A DNA stretch of 64,000 nucleotides from Lepidurus packardi (taxonomy: Eukaryota > Arthropoda > Branchiopoda > Notostraca > Triopsidae): contig JAKZAN010000066.1 of NCBI GenBank assembly GCA_023053545.1, forward strand, positions 124,001 through 188,000. Reading direction: 5' to 3'. A program made the translations under genes and the position numbers. Below are positions 35,937 through 44,764 of the stretch, piece after piece. The first letter of the stretch is position 1. Each line of letters starts with the position of its first letter. The notes beneath the pieces were generated by a model. It was not told the origin of the DNA, did no database searches, and worked only from the letters and a program-made list of their open reading frames with translations.

Positions 35937-37124
35937 TTATAGGTTTTCAGCTATTTCGTTCATCACTTCTAGCATTACCGCGCAGCCTTCTCTAATCTCA
36001 TCTTCTGAAATGGTGAGTGGCGGTGTTATTCTCACGGCACTTCCTTCAAAGAGCAACCAAAATAAAATTAGGCCTTTTTCTTGACATTTCAAAATTATTG
36101 CGTTTGTTATTTCGGCATTTTCCGTCATGGCAGCCAGCATTAATCCGCGGCCACGTATTTCTTTAATCAAAGGATGTACCAATAAAGATCTAAACAGTTT
36201 TTCTTTCGCTAAGGCTTGTGCCATTAGGTCTGTTTCTATGATTTCACGCAAGGTAGCGAGGCAAGCTGCCGCTATGACAGGATGACCGCCAAAAGTAGTA
36301 ATGTGTCCTAATTTGGGGTTGTGACTCAATAAATCCATCATTTCTGCGGACGCTGTAAAAGCACCCACAGGCATACCACCGCCCATTCCTTTGCCCATAA
36401 CCACAACATCTGGAACGATATCGTAGTGCTCAAATCCAAATAATTTCCCCGTACGACCAAAACCTGGCTGAATTTCATCTATAATCAATAGCGCACCAAC
36501 TTCATCGCAGCGTTGGCGTACTTTTTTTAGAAAACCATTTGCAGGTTCGATGAAACCCGCACCACCTTGGATGCTTTCTAAAATAATACCGGCAGTTTTA
36601 GAAGTGATTTTTTCTAAATCCGCTTCATTGTTAAAAGTGATGAAATCGACATCTGGAATTAACGGCCGAAAAACTTGCTTCCGTTCTTCGAATCCCATTA
36701 CGCTTAAAGATCCCATTGTGTTGCCGTGATAAGCATTGTGGCAAGAAATAAGTTGACTTCTTCCCGTAACCCTTCTAACCAGTTTCAGGGCGCCTTCTGT
36801 GGCTTCCGTGCCGGAATTTACCAAGTAGGTTTTGTTCAGCTTGGGGGGCATAAGTTCGGCTAATAATTTGCAATATGCTACGGCTGGACTTTGGCTATAT
36901 TCCCCATAAACCATCACATGCGAATATTTGTCGAGTTGTTCTTTGATCGCATCGTTGACGCGTCGATTTTTATGCCCAAGGGAACACGCTGAAACACCTG
37001 CAACGAAATCTAAATATTTTTTATTGTTTATGTCATAAATATAAGAACCTTCTGCATGCGATACTTCCATGCCCAGTGGATATGGTGAGGTTTGTGCCTG
37101 ATATTTTATAAAATCTGGATTCAA
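35937..37124 (-). CDS. Class III PLP-dependent aminotransferase (ArgD/GabT-like)
   Basis: The 395-residue fold type I aminotransferase shows the class III features 'YLDFVAGVSACSLGHKNRRV', 'YLVNSGTEATEGALKLVRR' (phosphate-binding), 'YHGNTMGSLSVMG', 'LIIDEIQPGFGRTGKLF' (PLP-contacting D) and 'VVMGKGMGGGMPVGAF' with the Schiff-base lysine. The closest families are acetylornithine/4-aminobutyrate aminotransferases, but this group is usually annotated only as aspartate aminotransferase family. No arginine-biosynthesis genes lie nearby. It starts 19 bases after the OstA-like gene and is probably co-transcribed with it. Substrate is uncertain. Confidence 0.9.
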   Translation of the reverse strand: MNPDFIKYQAQTSPYPLGMEVSHAEGSYIYDINNKKYLDFVAGVSACSLGHKNRRVNDAIKEQLDKYSHVMVYGEYSQSPAVAYCKLLAELMPPKLNKTYLVNSGTEATEGALKLVRRVTGRSQLISCHNAYHGNTMGSLSVMGFEERKQVFRPLIPDVDFITFNNEADLEKITSKTAGIILESIQGGAGFIEPANGFLKKVRQRCDEVGALLIIDEIQPGFGRTGKLFGFEHYDIVPDVVVMGKGMGGGMPVGAFTASAEMMDLLSHNPKLGHITTFGGHPVIAAACLATLREIIETDLMAQALAKEKLFRSLLVHPLIKEIRGRGLMLAAMTENAEITNAIILKCQEKGLILFWLLFEGSAVRITPPLTISEDEIREGCAVMLEVMNEIAENL

Positions 37125-37143
37125 TTGTGCGTTTTTTGAGGTG

Positions 37144-38778
37144 TTACTTAACGGCCGATTTCGATTTTTTCTTGTCGTAATCTCGTGTTTCTTTTCGAAT
37201 TTTCATAGGCACATTTTCTTTGGCCAATTCTGCGTCGCTTGCGGAACGAATGAGCTCGTTCATCCGGTTTTCTTCTGCCGGAAAAATATCGTCTTTGCTT
37301 TGGATCCGCTCATCACCACGCCACAAAAAGCCACGCAGCTTTCGTGCGTTCTCAGGCAAATCTTTTTCTGGAAATATATCGCCATTAACCGACTTGAAAA
37401 AAGTGATTGTTTCAACCGTATTTTTATCCAAGGTCATGTTAATTTTACTGCTTATGTTTTTGTTGATGCCAATTAATTCCTGCTGGTCATTTCGCATGTA
37501 ATAAATTACTTCTGCGTTTTTCACAATATCAACTTCGTATAGATTATTGTCTCTAAATTTACCATACAAATTTTGGCCTTTGACTTGATTAAAACCTGGT
37601 CCGACGGTATCTTTTGAAATTAGAAAAGCATTGTTTAAGACCTTGAGCGAATCCAATTTTTCAGTTTTATTATCACTAATCAAATGCATAATATCACCGG
37701 TCATTTGTTTTTCAAAATTCCATAAAATTGGCCGTCCAATAAGCTTTGTAAGCCCCGCTTTCTGATTTGAATGAATAGAATCACATTTGCCGCTCATGTT
37801 TGTTTTAAAGAATCTAACGTTCCGAAACGCACGGATAATACGGTTGTCTGGTTTGCCAGTAATCATAAGTTTTGTGCCATGAATGTATACTGAATCGTTA
37901 TCGACTAGATTGATCGCAACCGCTCGCTTGGTCACAAACATTGAATCTTTATTCCGATAAACTTCGGCATAGTGACCCTTTACAATGCCTTTGTTGATCG
38001 AGTCTGTAATTTTTACGTTATTAGTTGCGGACGCAAATTCGCGATTCCGATCATAAAATAAACTGTCGCCCTTAATTAGCCGGTCTTTATATTTTATGTA
38101 ACTATTGCGAACAAAATGTGCCAAGTTTTTCTTCGTATCATAAAATCCTTTTTCGGTATAAATATAATTCGATTCACTGGTAATTGTGGAAGGCCCAAAC
38201 AAGTAGGAGTGGCCTGAATTTACAAAATAATCCAAATGATTTGATTTTATAACATACTTTGGATTGGTGATTGTAACGGCAGTAAGAAACTGGTATTTTT
38301 TATCTTTTGCATAATACCGACCAGATTTGCTTCGCAGCGTATTTTCTTTATTCGTAATAGTACCATAGGTTTTATAATAGGCTTGTTGAATGTTCCTATC
38401 AAAATTAATGGTGTCGGTTTTTAAGTTCATTTCGGGGGATCGCAGTACAACATTTCCTGTGGCAAATGCCTGCTTTACGTTTCCGTTATATTCCGCATAT
38501 TTACTGTTTAAAAACAAGGTATCGCCCTGAACCATTTGCACATCACCAAATGCTTTTACATAATTTTCGTTTTGAAAAACGTATGCCTTATTGCAAGTCA
38601 TAATGATGCCGTCATGGCTAATGCGCACATTACCAGTAACTAAAACGGCGCCGGGTATTTCGACTTCATTGCGATCGAAAAAGTCAGCGAATTCAACATA
38701 AATTTTCTTTGGAGTCTGCGCAAAAGTAGCTGCTGGTGTAGCAAGTAGCAATAGCAGTAAAAGTCTGAACTTTTTCAA
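37144..38778 (-). CDS. OstA-like protein (LptA/LptD N-terminal-type beta-jellyroll)
   Basis: The 544-residue exported protein has a signal peptide ('FRLLLLLLLATPAATFAQ') and long runs of OstA-type beta strands. These include 'GAVLVTGNVRISHDGIIMTCNKAYVF' (core 'VLVTGNVRISHDGI'), 'VQMVQGDTLFLNSKYAEY' and 'NVVLRSPEMNLKTDTINF'. The fold is that of LptA/LptC/LptD N-domains that carry LPS across the periplasm. It lacks the LptD barrel and is longer than LptA, so it is probably a periplasmic LPS-bridge component or a paralogue. The C-terminus is Lys/Glu-rich. It leads a two-gene unit with the aminotransferase. Confidence 0.85.
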   Translation of the reverse strand: MKKFRLLLLLLLATPAATFAQTPKKIYVEFADFFDRNEVEIPGAVLVTGNVRISHDGIIMTCNKAYVFQNENYVKAFGDVQMVQGDTLFLNSKYAEYNGNVKQAFATGNVVLRSPEMNLKTDTINFDRNIQQAYYKTYGTITNKENTLRSKSGRYYAKDKKYQFLTAVTITNPKYVIKSNHLDYFVNSGHSYLFGPSTITSESNYIYTEKGFYDTKKNLAHFVRNSYIKYKDRLIKGDSLFYDRNREFASATNNVKITDSINKGIVKGHYAEVYRNKDSMFVTKRAVAINLVDNDSVYIHGTKLMITGKPDNRIIRAFRNVRFFKTNMSGKCDSIHSNQKAGLTKLIGRPILWNFEKQMTGDIMHLISDNKTEKLDSLKVLNNAFLISKDTVGPGFNQVKGQNLYGKFRDNNLYEVDIVKNAEVIYYMRNDQQELIGINKNISSKINMTLDKNTVETITFFKSVNGDIFPEKDLPENARKLRGFLWRGDERIQSKDDIFPAEENRMNELIRSASDAELAKENVPMKIRKETRDYDKKKSKSAVK

Positions 38779-38795
38779 GTTATATAATTTTTGGT

Positions 38796-38803
38796 CAAAA
38801 TTA
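38796..38803 (-). promoter_or_regulatory. Promoter -7 element for the OstA-like gene
   Basis: TAATTTTG on the minus strand, 17 bases before the ATG at 38778; part of a 169-bp divergent gap. Confidence 0.45.
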
Positions 38804-38915
38804 AGAAAATAGAGTCTGGAAATTCGATATTAAGAAATATTTATGTAGAAAATGGAGCATTTATTGCGATTTAGACAAGAATGAATAGCACCTTCAAAAT
38901 TCCCAATCATTTGAT

Positions 38916-38923
38916 TAGATTTG
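38916..38923 (+). promoter_or_regulatory. Promoter -7 element for the GH13 gene
   Basis: TAGATTTG, 24 bases before the ATG at 38948. No good -33 box. Confidence 0.4.
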
Positions 38924-38947
38924 TGATGTATAATAATTTGAAAACTC

Positions 38948-40816
38948 ATGAATAATAAGTCAAAGATATTTCTAATTGCGGGTCTGTTTTTTAGCCTATG
39001 GTCAATCGCACAGTCACAAGAGCCGACTAATAGTCAGGATGGAACGCTGCGCCCGAAAAAGGAAGTAGTTTATCAGGTTTTTACACGTTTATTTGGTAAT
39101 AAAAACACAACAAATAAGCCTTGGGGCACTATACAAGAAAATGGTGTTGGTAAATTCAATGATTTTACAGACAAAGCCCTGCAGGAAATTAGCGCTTTGG
39201 GTGTTACTTATATATGGTATACAGGCGTTCCACATCACGCATTGGTGAACAATTATACTGCAATTGGGATTTCGAATGATGATCCTGAAGTGGTGAAAGG
39301 CAGAGCAGGGTCACCGTATGCTGTTAAAGATTATTATAATGTTAATCCAGATTTGGCTGTCGACCCTGCAAATCGTTTGCAGGAGTTTGAATCTTTAATC
39401 AAGCGTACACATCACAACAGATTAAAACTTATTATTGACATCGTGCCAAATCATATAGCGCGCAGATACGAGGGCAAAACAAATCCTAAGGGTGTTCGAG
39501 ATTTTGGTGCCGATGATGATACTGGGGTAGAGTACAAGCGCGATAACAACTTCTACTATATTCCAGGACAATCTTTTCAAGTTCCAACGTCTGAAGATTA
39601 CAAACCATTAAATGGCGAAAAACACCCATTAATTGACGGAAAATTTGTCGAAAACCCCGCGAAATGGACTGGAAACGGCTCAAAACTGGCCAAACCGGAC
39701 ATCAACGATTGGTATGAAACCGTTAAAATTAACTACGGCGTACGCCCTGACGGAACAAAGGATTTCCCAGAATTACCTGCTGGTTTTGAGGAGCGATCAT
39801 TCGTGGAGCATTATAATTTTTGGAAGGATAAAAGTGTTCCAAATTCGTGGATTAAATTTCGTGATATTGCTTTGTATTGGACCGAAAAAGGGGTTGACGG
39901 ATTTCGATACGATATGGCAGAAATGGTGCCTTACGAGTTTTGGAGTTATATGAATTCAGCAATTAAAATGAAGAATCCTGACGCTTTTTTATTGGCTGAA
40001 GTCTATAATCCAAAAGAATATAGAAATTATATTAGCCTTGGAAAGATGGACTATTTATACGATAAAGTTGAGCTTTATGATAAATTGAAGGATATTTTGC
40101 ATGGCAAGGCAGCCACAGAAGACATCACAATCATTCAAAGTGGGCTATCCGATATTGAGCATCACATGCTTCATTTTTTAGACAATCATGACGAACAACG
40201 TTTGGCAAGCCAAGATTTTGCTGGTAATGGTGCTAATGGAAAGCCGTTAATGGTTATTTCAGCCACTATCAGTACGGCACCTACAATGGTTTATTTTGGT
40301 CAAGAGGTGGGAGAAGCAGGCAATGAAGATGCAGGTTTTGGCAGAAAATCTAGAACTAGTATTTTTGATTATGTTGGGGTTCCAGCGCATCAGCGTTGGA
40401 TGAATGGCGGAAAATTTGACGGTGGCAAATTGTTTCGGGACGAACAAAAACTTCGCGATTTTTATAAACGATTATTGACTTTTACAGTAAGTAGTGATGC
40501 GCTAATGGGTGCGTACCAGTCAGTTCAAGAAATAAACCGACAAGAAACGGCAAATTATGGAAAAGATGTTTATTCTTATGTTCGCTATTCTGATAAAGAC
40601 TATCTAATTGTAATTGCGAACTTATCTTCGAAAGAAGGCGCAACATTCGAATTGAAACTTCCCGCTTCCTTAATCAATCAATGGCAATTAAAAGACAAGA
40701 GCTATACATTGAAAGACCAATTGTATGGTAGTCGACGCAAGCTACGAATCAAAAATGGCGAAGGTTTTATTAAAGTTAAATTAAAAGCCTCGGAATCATT
40801 TATTTACAAAGTATAA
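38948..40816 (+). CDS. Secreted alpha-amylase family (GH13) enzyme
   Basis: This 622-residue protein has a signal peptide ('FLIAGLFFSLWSIAQS') and a GH13 (beta/alpha)8 barrel. Conserved regions are 'LIIDIVPNHIARR' (region I), 'VDGFRYDMAEMVP' (region II, nucleophile D322), 'FLLAEVYNP' (region III, acid/base E351) and 'FLDNHDEQRLA' (region IV, D415), so the catalytic triad is complete. A C-terminal beta-domain follows. It probably acts on alpha-glucans in the periplasm or at the surface. No SusC/SusD genes lie nearby, so it is not in an obvious polysaccharide-utilisation locus. It converges with nhaA after a 4-base gap. Confidence 0.92.
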   Translation: MNNKSKIFLIAGLFFSLWSIAQSQEPTNSQDGTLRPKKEVVYQVFTRLFGNKNTTNKPWGTIQENGVGKFNDFTDKALQEISALGVTYIWYTGVPHHALVNNYTAIGISNDDPEVVKGRAGSPYAVKDYYNVNPDLAVDPANRLQEFESLIKRTHHNRLKLIIDIVPNHIARRYEGKTNPKGVRDFGADDDTGVEYKRDNNFYYIPGQSFQVPTSEDYKPLNGEKHPLIDGKFVENPAKWTGNGSKLAKPDINDWYETVKINYGVRPDGTKDFPELPAGFEERSFVEHYNFWKDKSVPNSWIKFRDIALYWTEKGVDGFRYDMAEMVPYEFWSYMNSAIKMKNPDAFLLAEVYNPKEYRNYISLGKMDYLYDKVELYDKLKDILHGKAATEDITIIQSGLSDIEHHMLHFLDNHDEQRLASQDFAGNGANGKPLMVISATISTAPTMVYFGQEVGEAGNEDAGFGRKSRTSIFDYVGVPAHQRWMNGGKFDGGKLFRDEQKLRDFYKRLLTFTVSSDALMGAYQSVQEINRQETANYGKDVYSYVRYSDKDYLIVIANLSSKEGATFELKLPASLINQWQLKDKSYTLKDQLYGSRRKLRIKNGEGFIKVKLKASESFIYKV

Positions 40817-40820
40817 TAAA

Positions 40821-41999
40821 TTACGATGCCAGGTTATTAAGCTGTTTTTTTGGTGAAGGCTTCCGCTTGTATTTTAAGGCTTTTTTAAGCACTACAAAGC
40901 CAATAAGACCAGCAATCATAGATGCTAATAAAATGGCCATTTTAGAAATCACAATATCATCTTCGTTGTTATAAGCCAACAGCGTTATGAATATTGACAT
41001 CGTAAATCCGATTCCACCAAGAAATCCGATTCCGATGACCTTTTTCCAAGACATACCCCGCGGCAAAACGCACCAGCCCAAGCTAACACCTAGGAAACTA
41101 AATAAAGTAATTCCAAGTGGTTTGCCAATTACCAAACCCGCGATAACACCTAAACTATTGTGGTGTGTTAATCCTTCTGCCCAGTCGCTGCCAATTACGA
41201 TGCCGGTATTTGCCAAAGCAAAGAGCGGCAGTATAAAAAAGGCAACAGGTCTGTGTAAGAAGTGCTGTAAGATATAGGAAGTTGATTTCTCATTACCGTT
41301 CCCAAATGGTATTGCAAAGGCTAGCAAAACACCCGTAATTGTTGCGTGAACGCCAGAGTTAAGCATAAAATACCACATGGCTACTCCGCCAATTAAGTAC
41401 GGAATTAAATTTCTAACTTTAAGTCGATTGAAGACCAATAGTAGTGCAAAAATACCCATTGCAATACCCAAATCACCAAAAGAAATTTCTTTTGTGTAGA
41501 ATATTGCAATAATTAAAATAGCACCTAAATCGTCAATTACGGCCAGGGCTGTTAAGAATATCTTTAATGATAGCGGCACTTTATTGCCCAATAATGATAA
41601 GATGCCAATTGCAAATGCTATATCAGTTGCCATTGGCACTCCAGCGCCACTTTGTGTTGGCGTGCCGTAATTCAGCAGTAAAAAGATTGATGCTGGGATA
41701 ACCATACCGCCTAGAGCTGCCATTGCTGGCAAAGAAGCTTTTTTAAGCGTACTCAGCTCGCCGTCATAAATTTCACGTTCGAGCTCCAAGCCAATTAAGA
41801 GAAAAAAGATGGTCATTAGGCCGTCATTAATCCAGTGCACCAAATCGTGCCCAAAAACTTCTTTATGAAAAAAACCAAGATATTGTTCAGAAACAAAGGA
41901 ATTTGCGAGTATTAATGATACGAGCGTTACTGCGACTAATATCAGGCCGCCCGCTTTTTCACTTGCAAAGAACTCTTTAAACAATTTGGTCACTTTCAT
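40821..41999 (-). CDS. nhaA: Na+/H+ antiporter NhaA
   Basis: The 392-residue protein with about twelve membrane helices exchanges Na+ for H+ across the inner membrane. The key ion-binding aspartate pair is present in 'TALAVIDDLGAILII', and the family N-terminus 'FFASEKAGGLILVAVTLVSL' and 'MTIFFLLIGLELERE' are clear. Length matches E. coli NhaA. It starts 12 bases after purA on the same strand, so it is probably expressed with purA and possibly fur. The lysine-rich C-terminus (KYKRKPSPKKQ) is cytoplasmic. The call is secure. Confidence 0.96.
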   Translation of the reverse strand: MKVTKLFKEFFASEKAGGLILVAVTLVSLILANSFVSEQYLGFFHKEVFGHDLVHWINDGLMTIFFLLIGLELEREIYDGELSTLKKASLPAMAALGGMVIPASIFLLLNYGTPTQSGAGVPMATDIAFAIGILSLLGNKVPLSLKIFLTALAVIDDLGAILIIAIFYTKEISFGDLGIAMGIFALLLVFNRLKVRNLIPYLIGGVAMWYFMLNSGVHATITGVLLAFAIPFGNGNEKSTSYILQHFLHRPVAFFILPLFALANTGIVIGSDWAEGLTHHNSLGVIAGLVIGKPLGITLFSFLGVSLGWCVLPRGMSWKKVIGIGFLGGIGFTMSIFITLLAYNNEDDIVISKMAILLASMIAGLIGFVVLKKALKYKRKPSPKKQLNNLAS

Positions 42000-42011
42000 T
42001 CCGCTATACTT

Positions 42012-43283
42012 TTACTTAATAATTGTTTGTTTTCGGTCCGGTCCTACGGAGATAATTTTAATAGGCACACCCACTTCAGCCTCAATAAAGGCAACATAGT
42101 CCTTCAATTCGGCAGGAAGTTCTTCATAAGTGGTCATTCCTGTCAAATCAGCTTGCCATCCTTTATATTCTTTATAAACTGGCATTACATTTTCTGGTTC
42201 AATATTGTATGGTAAATGACTAATTTCTTGGCCTTTATATTGATAGCTCGTGCATACTTTCAAAGTAGAAAATCCAGAAAGAACATCGCCTTTCATCATC
42301 ATCAATTGGGTAACGCCATTAATGTTGACAGCATATTTCAGCGCAACTAGATCCAGCCAGCCACAACGTCTTTGGCGTCCTGTTACCGATCCAAATTCAT
42401 TTCCAACTTTTGCCATTGTTGCCCCATCTTCATCGAATAATTCGGTTGGGAATGGCCCGCTCCCCACTCGGGTTGTGTATGCCTTAAAAATACCATAGAC
42501 TTCTTTGATGCGATTTGGTGCAATTCCCAAACCTGTACAAGCGCCTGCTGCAGTTGTGTTTGACGAAGTCACAAATGGATAAGTCCCAAAATCAACGTCT
42601 AATAAAGAACCTTGCGCGCCTTCACATAAAATGGTTTTGCCATCTCTTTGGGCTTGGTGCAAATATTCTTCGCTATCAATAAAATCGAGTTCTTTCAATG
42701 ATTCTATCGCTTGGAAAAATTCCTTTTCCATTTCGGCAAGATTGTACTGAATATTTACGTCGTAAAATTTAATAATCGCTTCATGCTTATCAGCTAGGGC
42801 GCGGTATCTTTCTTCGAAATCAGTTAGTTCAATATCGCCTACGCGGATTCCATTCCTACCGGTCTTATCCATATAGGTTGGTCCAATTCCTTTCAGCGTA
42901 GAACCTATTTTTGCTTTTCCTTTCGATGTTTCTGATGCAGCATCAAGCAAACGGTGAGTCGGCAAAATCAGGTGTGCTTTTCTGGAAATAATAAGTCGTT
43001 TCTTAATGTCGATATTGAATTTTTCCAAACCTTCAATCTCTTTTTGAAATACTACAGGGTCAATTACGACTCCATTTCCAATGATGTTTATTGATCCTTC
43101 GTGAAAAATTCCAGAAGGAATTGTGCGCAAAACGTGTTTAATTCCATCGAATTCTAATGTGTGTCCGGCGTTTGGCCCGCCCTGAAAACGCGCAATGATG
43201 TCATATTTCGAGGTAAGCACATCGACAATTTTTCCTTTGCCTTCGTCGCCCCATTGTAATCCAAGTAGTAAATCTACAGCCAT
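42012..43283 (-). CDS. purA: Adenylosuccinate synthase
   Basis: The 423-residue GTP-dependent enzyme converts IMP and aspartate to adenylosuccinate in AMP synthesis. Signatures are 'LLGLQWGDEGKGKIVDVL' (P-loop and catalytic Asp), 'GGPNAGHTLEF' with the catalytic His, 'IGSTLKGIGPTYMDK', 'LCEGAQGSLLDVDFGTYPFVTSSN' (core 'EGAQGSLLDVDFGTYPFVT') and 'GRQRRCGWLDLVALKYA'. Length is normal. It follows fur after 27 bases and precedes nhaA by 12. The call is secure. Confidence 0.98.
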   Translation of the reverse strand: MAVDLLLGLQWGDEGKGKIVDVLTSKYDIIARFQGGPNAGHTLEFDGIKHVLRTIPSGIFHEGSINIIGNGVVIDPVVFQKEIEGLEKFNIDIKKRLIISRKAHLILPTHRLLDAASETSKGKAKIGSTLKGIGPTYMDKTGRNGIRVGDIELTDFEERYRALADKHEAIIKFYDVNIQYNLAEMEKEFFQAIESLKELDFIDSEEYLHQAQRDGKTILCEGAQGSLLDVDFGTYPFVTSSNTTAAGACTGLGIAPNRIKEVYGIFKAYTTRVGSGPFPTELFDEDGATMAKVGNEFGSVTGRQRRCGWLDLVALKYAVNINGVTQLMMMKGDVLSGFSTLKVCTSYQYKGQEISHLPYNIEPENVMPVYKEYKGWQADLTGMTTYEELPAELKDYVAFIEAEVGVPIKIISVGPDRKQTIIK

Positions 43284-43310
43284 ATTCTTTTTTTTGTTGT
43301 GTGTTGGTAG

Positions 43311-43805
43311 TTAGTTGTTTTCTGCTGGCAAATCAAGATCAGTTGCAGGTGCAACTATTTTTTTTGTGCCATATAAGTATAGTGAATGATTGTGAATGTC
43401 GATATCAAAAATCTCTTCGATTGTTTTTTTGATTGTTTGGATTCGCGGATCGCAAAACTCAATCACTTCTCCCGTATCGGTCATGATAATGTGATCGTGC
43501 TGTTTGTCGAAATACGATTTTTCGTAATGCGCCTGACTTTGTCCAAATTGATGTTTTCTGACCAATCCGCAATCTAAAAGCAATTCGATTGTATTGTATA
43601 AAGTCGCGCGACTAACCCGGTAATTTTTGTTTTTCATTTTGATATATAAATTTTCTATATCAAAATGATCTGCGCTATCATAGATTTCCTGAAGAATAGC
43701 ATAGCGCTCAGGAGTTTTTCTATGTCCTTTGTTTTCCAGATATTTTGTAAAAACAGTTTTTACAATTTCCTGATTTTTGCTGTTATCCACGGTTACTAAT
43801 GTCAT
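43311..43805 (-). CDS. Fur-family transcriptional regulator
   Basis: This 164-residue protein has the Fur winged-helix domain ('[29 protein letters not shown]' in short parts, and '[21 protein letters not shown]') and a C-terminal dimerisation domain with metal-site residues '[23 protein letters not shown]'. The usual CxxC structural-zinc pairs are missing: TDTG stands where many Fur proteins have CxxC, and only isolated cysteines remain. It might sense iron, peroxide (PerR-like) or zinc; sequence does not settle this. A -7 element ends five bases before its ATG. It is followed by purA and nhaA. Confidence 0.9.
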   Translation of the reverse strand: MTLVTVDNSKNQEIVKTVFTKYLENKGHRKTPERYAILQEIYDSADHFDIENLYIKMKNKNYRVSRATLYNTIELLLDCGLVRKHQFGQSQAHYEKSYFDKQHDHIIMTDTGEVIEFCDPRIQTIKKTIEEIFDIDIHNHSLYLYGTKKIVAPATDLDLPAENN

Positions 43806-43810
43806 AGTTG

Positions 43811-43818
43811 CAAAGGTA
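43811..43818 (-). promoter_or_regulatory. Promoter -7 element for the fur-purA-nhaA run
   Basis: TACCTTTG on the minus strand ends five bases before the ATG at 43805, suggesting a leaderless or nearly leaderless mRNA. Confidence 0.5.
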
Positions 43819-43913
43819 ATTTTTTATACATTAACAACAATGCTTTAGGGTAAGAAGATGTTAGTTTAAGTTTATTTTATGAACACATTCAGCGGTTCGC
43901 CAAGTGAACAAAC

Positions 43914-43945
43914 AAAAAAAAGCCGAAACATCTGTTTCGGCTTTT
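43914..43945 (-). terminator. Terminator of the exported unknown-protein gene
   Basis: A 10-bp perfect stem (43921-43930 with 43933-43942) with a two-base apparent loop has A- and T-runs on both sides; on the minus strand it follows the stop at 43967. Confidence 0.85.
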
Positions 43946-43966
43946 CTAACATTTTATGTAAAATCA

Positions 43967-44683
43967 TTACAATTTTTTCGCGCTTTTATCAATGATTTTC
44001 TGAATGCGTTTGCCCAAATCGGCCATCAATTCTGTCAAAGCACTTTCGCACATTGGCAAGATTTTGTCAACCTTCATAACTGGTATTCCGCCAACCATTA
44101 CGCCTGTCTTTTTAGAATTTGCATTTTCGTTAATCGCAAATACTTTCTCGCCTTTTTTGTTATACAAAACAATGTTTGTGTATGCTCTCATTTTTGTTGA
44201 AGCAGTACCGCCCACACCAAATCCTTTTTCTAATGAAAAATTGATGTAAACAAACATTACGCCATCATATTGATTGAACATTTTCGACATGGCGTTCACG
44301 TTCTCTTTACCCCAGTAAGCTGGAATGGCTTTGTAACCCGGAAATGCTTCGTAGGCAGAAGCAGTAATTCCGCGTTCTAGATCTGATTTATAAGCAACAT
44401 ATGCTGGATTTCCAGTAACGACACTCTCGGCAACCAATTCGAATGGAAATTTTTTGCTGTATTCGTTGAAAAATTTCTCATGATATTGAGCAAGAAGGGG
44501 CTGCAAATTAAAAGACGCGTCATTTGCTAATTCAGCAATTACTGTGGCTGCACCCATGCCCACACCGCTTAAATCAACTTGTTTATCGGCGTAAAAAGTT
44601 ACAACTGCAACCTTTTGTTGCGCAATAGAATTCATTGTTGCAGCCAATAGAACTACTGCACACCAAACTTTTAAGTTTTTCAT
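43967..44683 (-). CDS. Exported protein of unknown function
   Basis: The 238-residue protein has a clear signal peptide ('VWCAVVLLAATMNSIAQ', cleavage near residue 21). I do not recognise the family. The mature part starts 'QKVAVVTFYADKQVDLSG', has a central region with 'FPFELVAESVVTGNPAYVAYKSD' and aromatic 'GYKAIPAYWGKENV', then 'YDGVMFVYINFSLEKGFGVGG' and 'MRAYTNIVLYNKKGEKVFAI'. The end is a basic amphipathic helix ('MADLGKRIQKIIDKSAKK'). The start and middle recall GNA1162/CsgG-like periplasmic folds (V-A-V-hydrophobic-F opening), but this is weak. It stands alone with its own terminator. Confidence 0.75.
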   Translation of the reverse strand: MKNLKVWCAVVLLAATMNSIAQQKVAVVTFYADKQVDLSGVGMGAATVIAELANDASFNLQPLLAQYHEKFFNEYSKKFPFELVAESVVTGNPAYVAYKSDLERGITASAYEAFPGYKAIPAYWGKENVNAMSKMFNQYDGVMFVYINFSLEKGFGVGGTASTKMRAYTNIVLYNKKGEKVFAINENANSKKTGVMVGGIPVMKVDKILPMCESALTELMADLGKRIQKIIDKSAKKL

Positions 44684-44764
44684 TTTATATTAGTTAGTTA
44701 AAAAGATGCGCAAATAAACCAAAAAAAATATTATAAACTCGCATAATTTTAACCAATTATATAT

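Noticed and set aside
38948..40816. Polysaccharide-utilisation locus around the GH13 gene
   Set aside because: No SusC/SusD-like pair, regulator or further glycosidase lies nearby; the neighbours are nhaA and the OstA-like gene.
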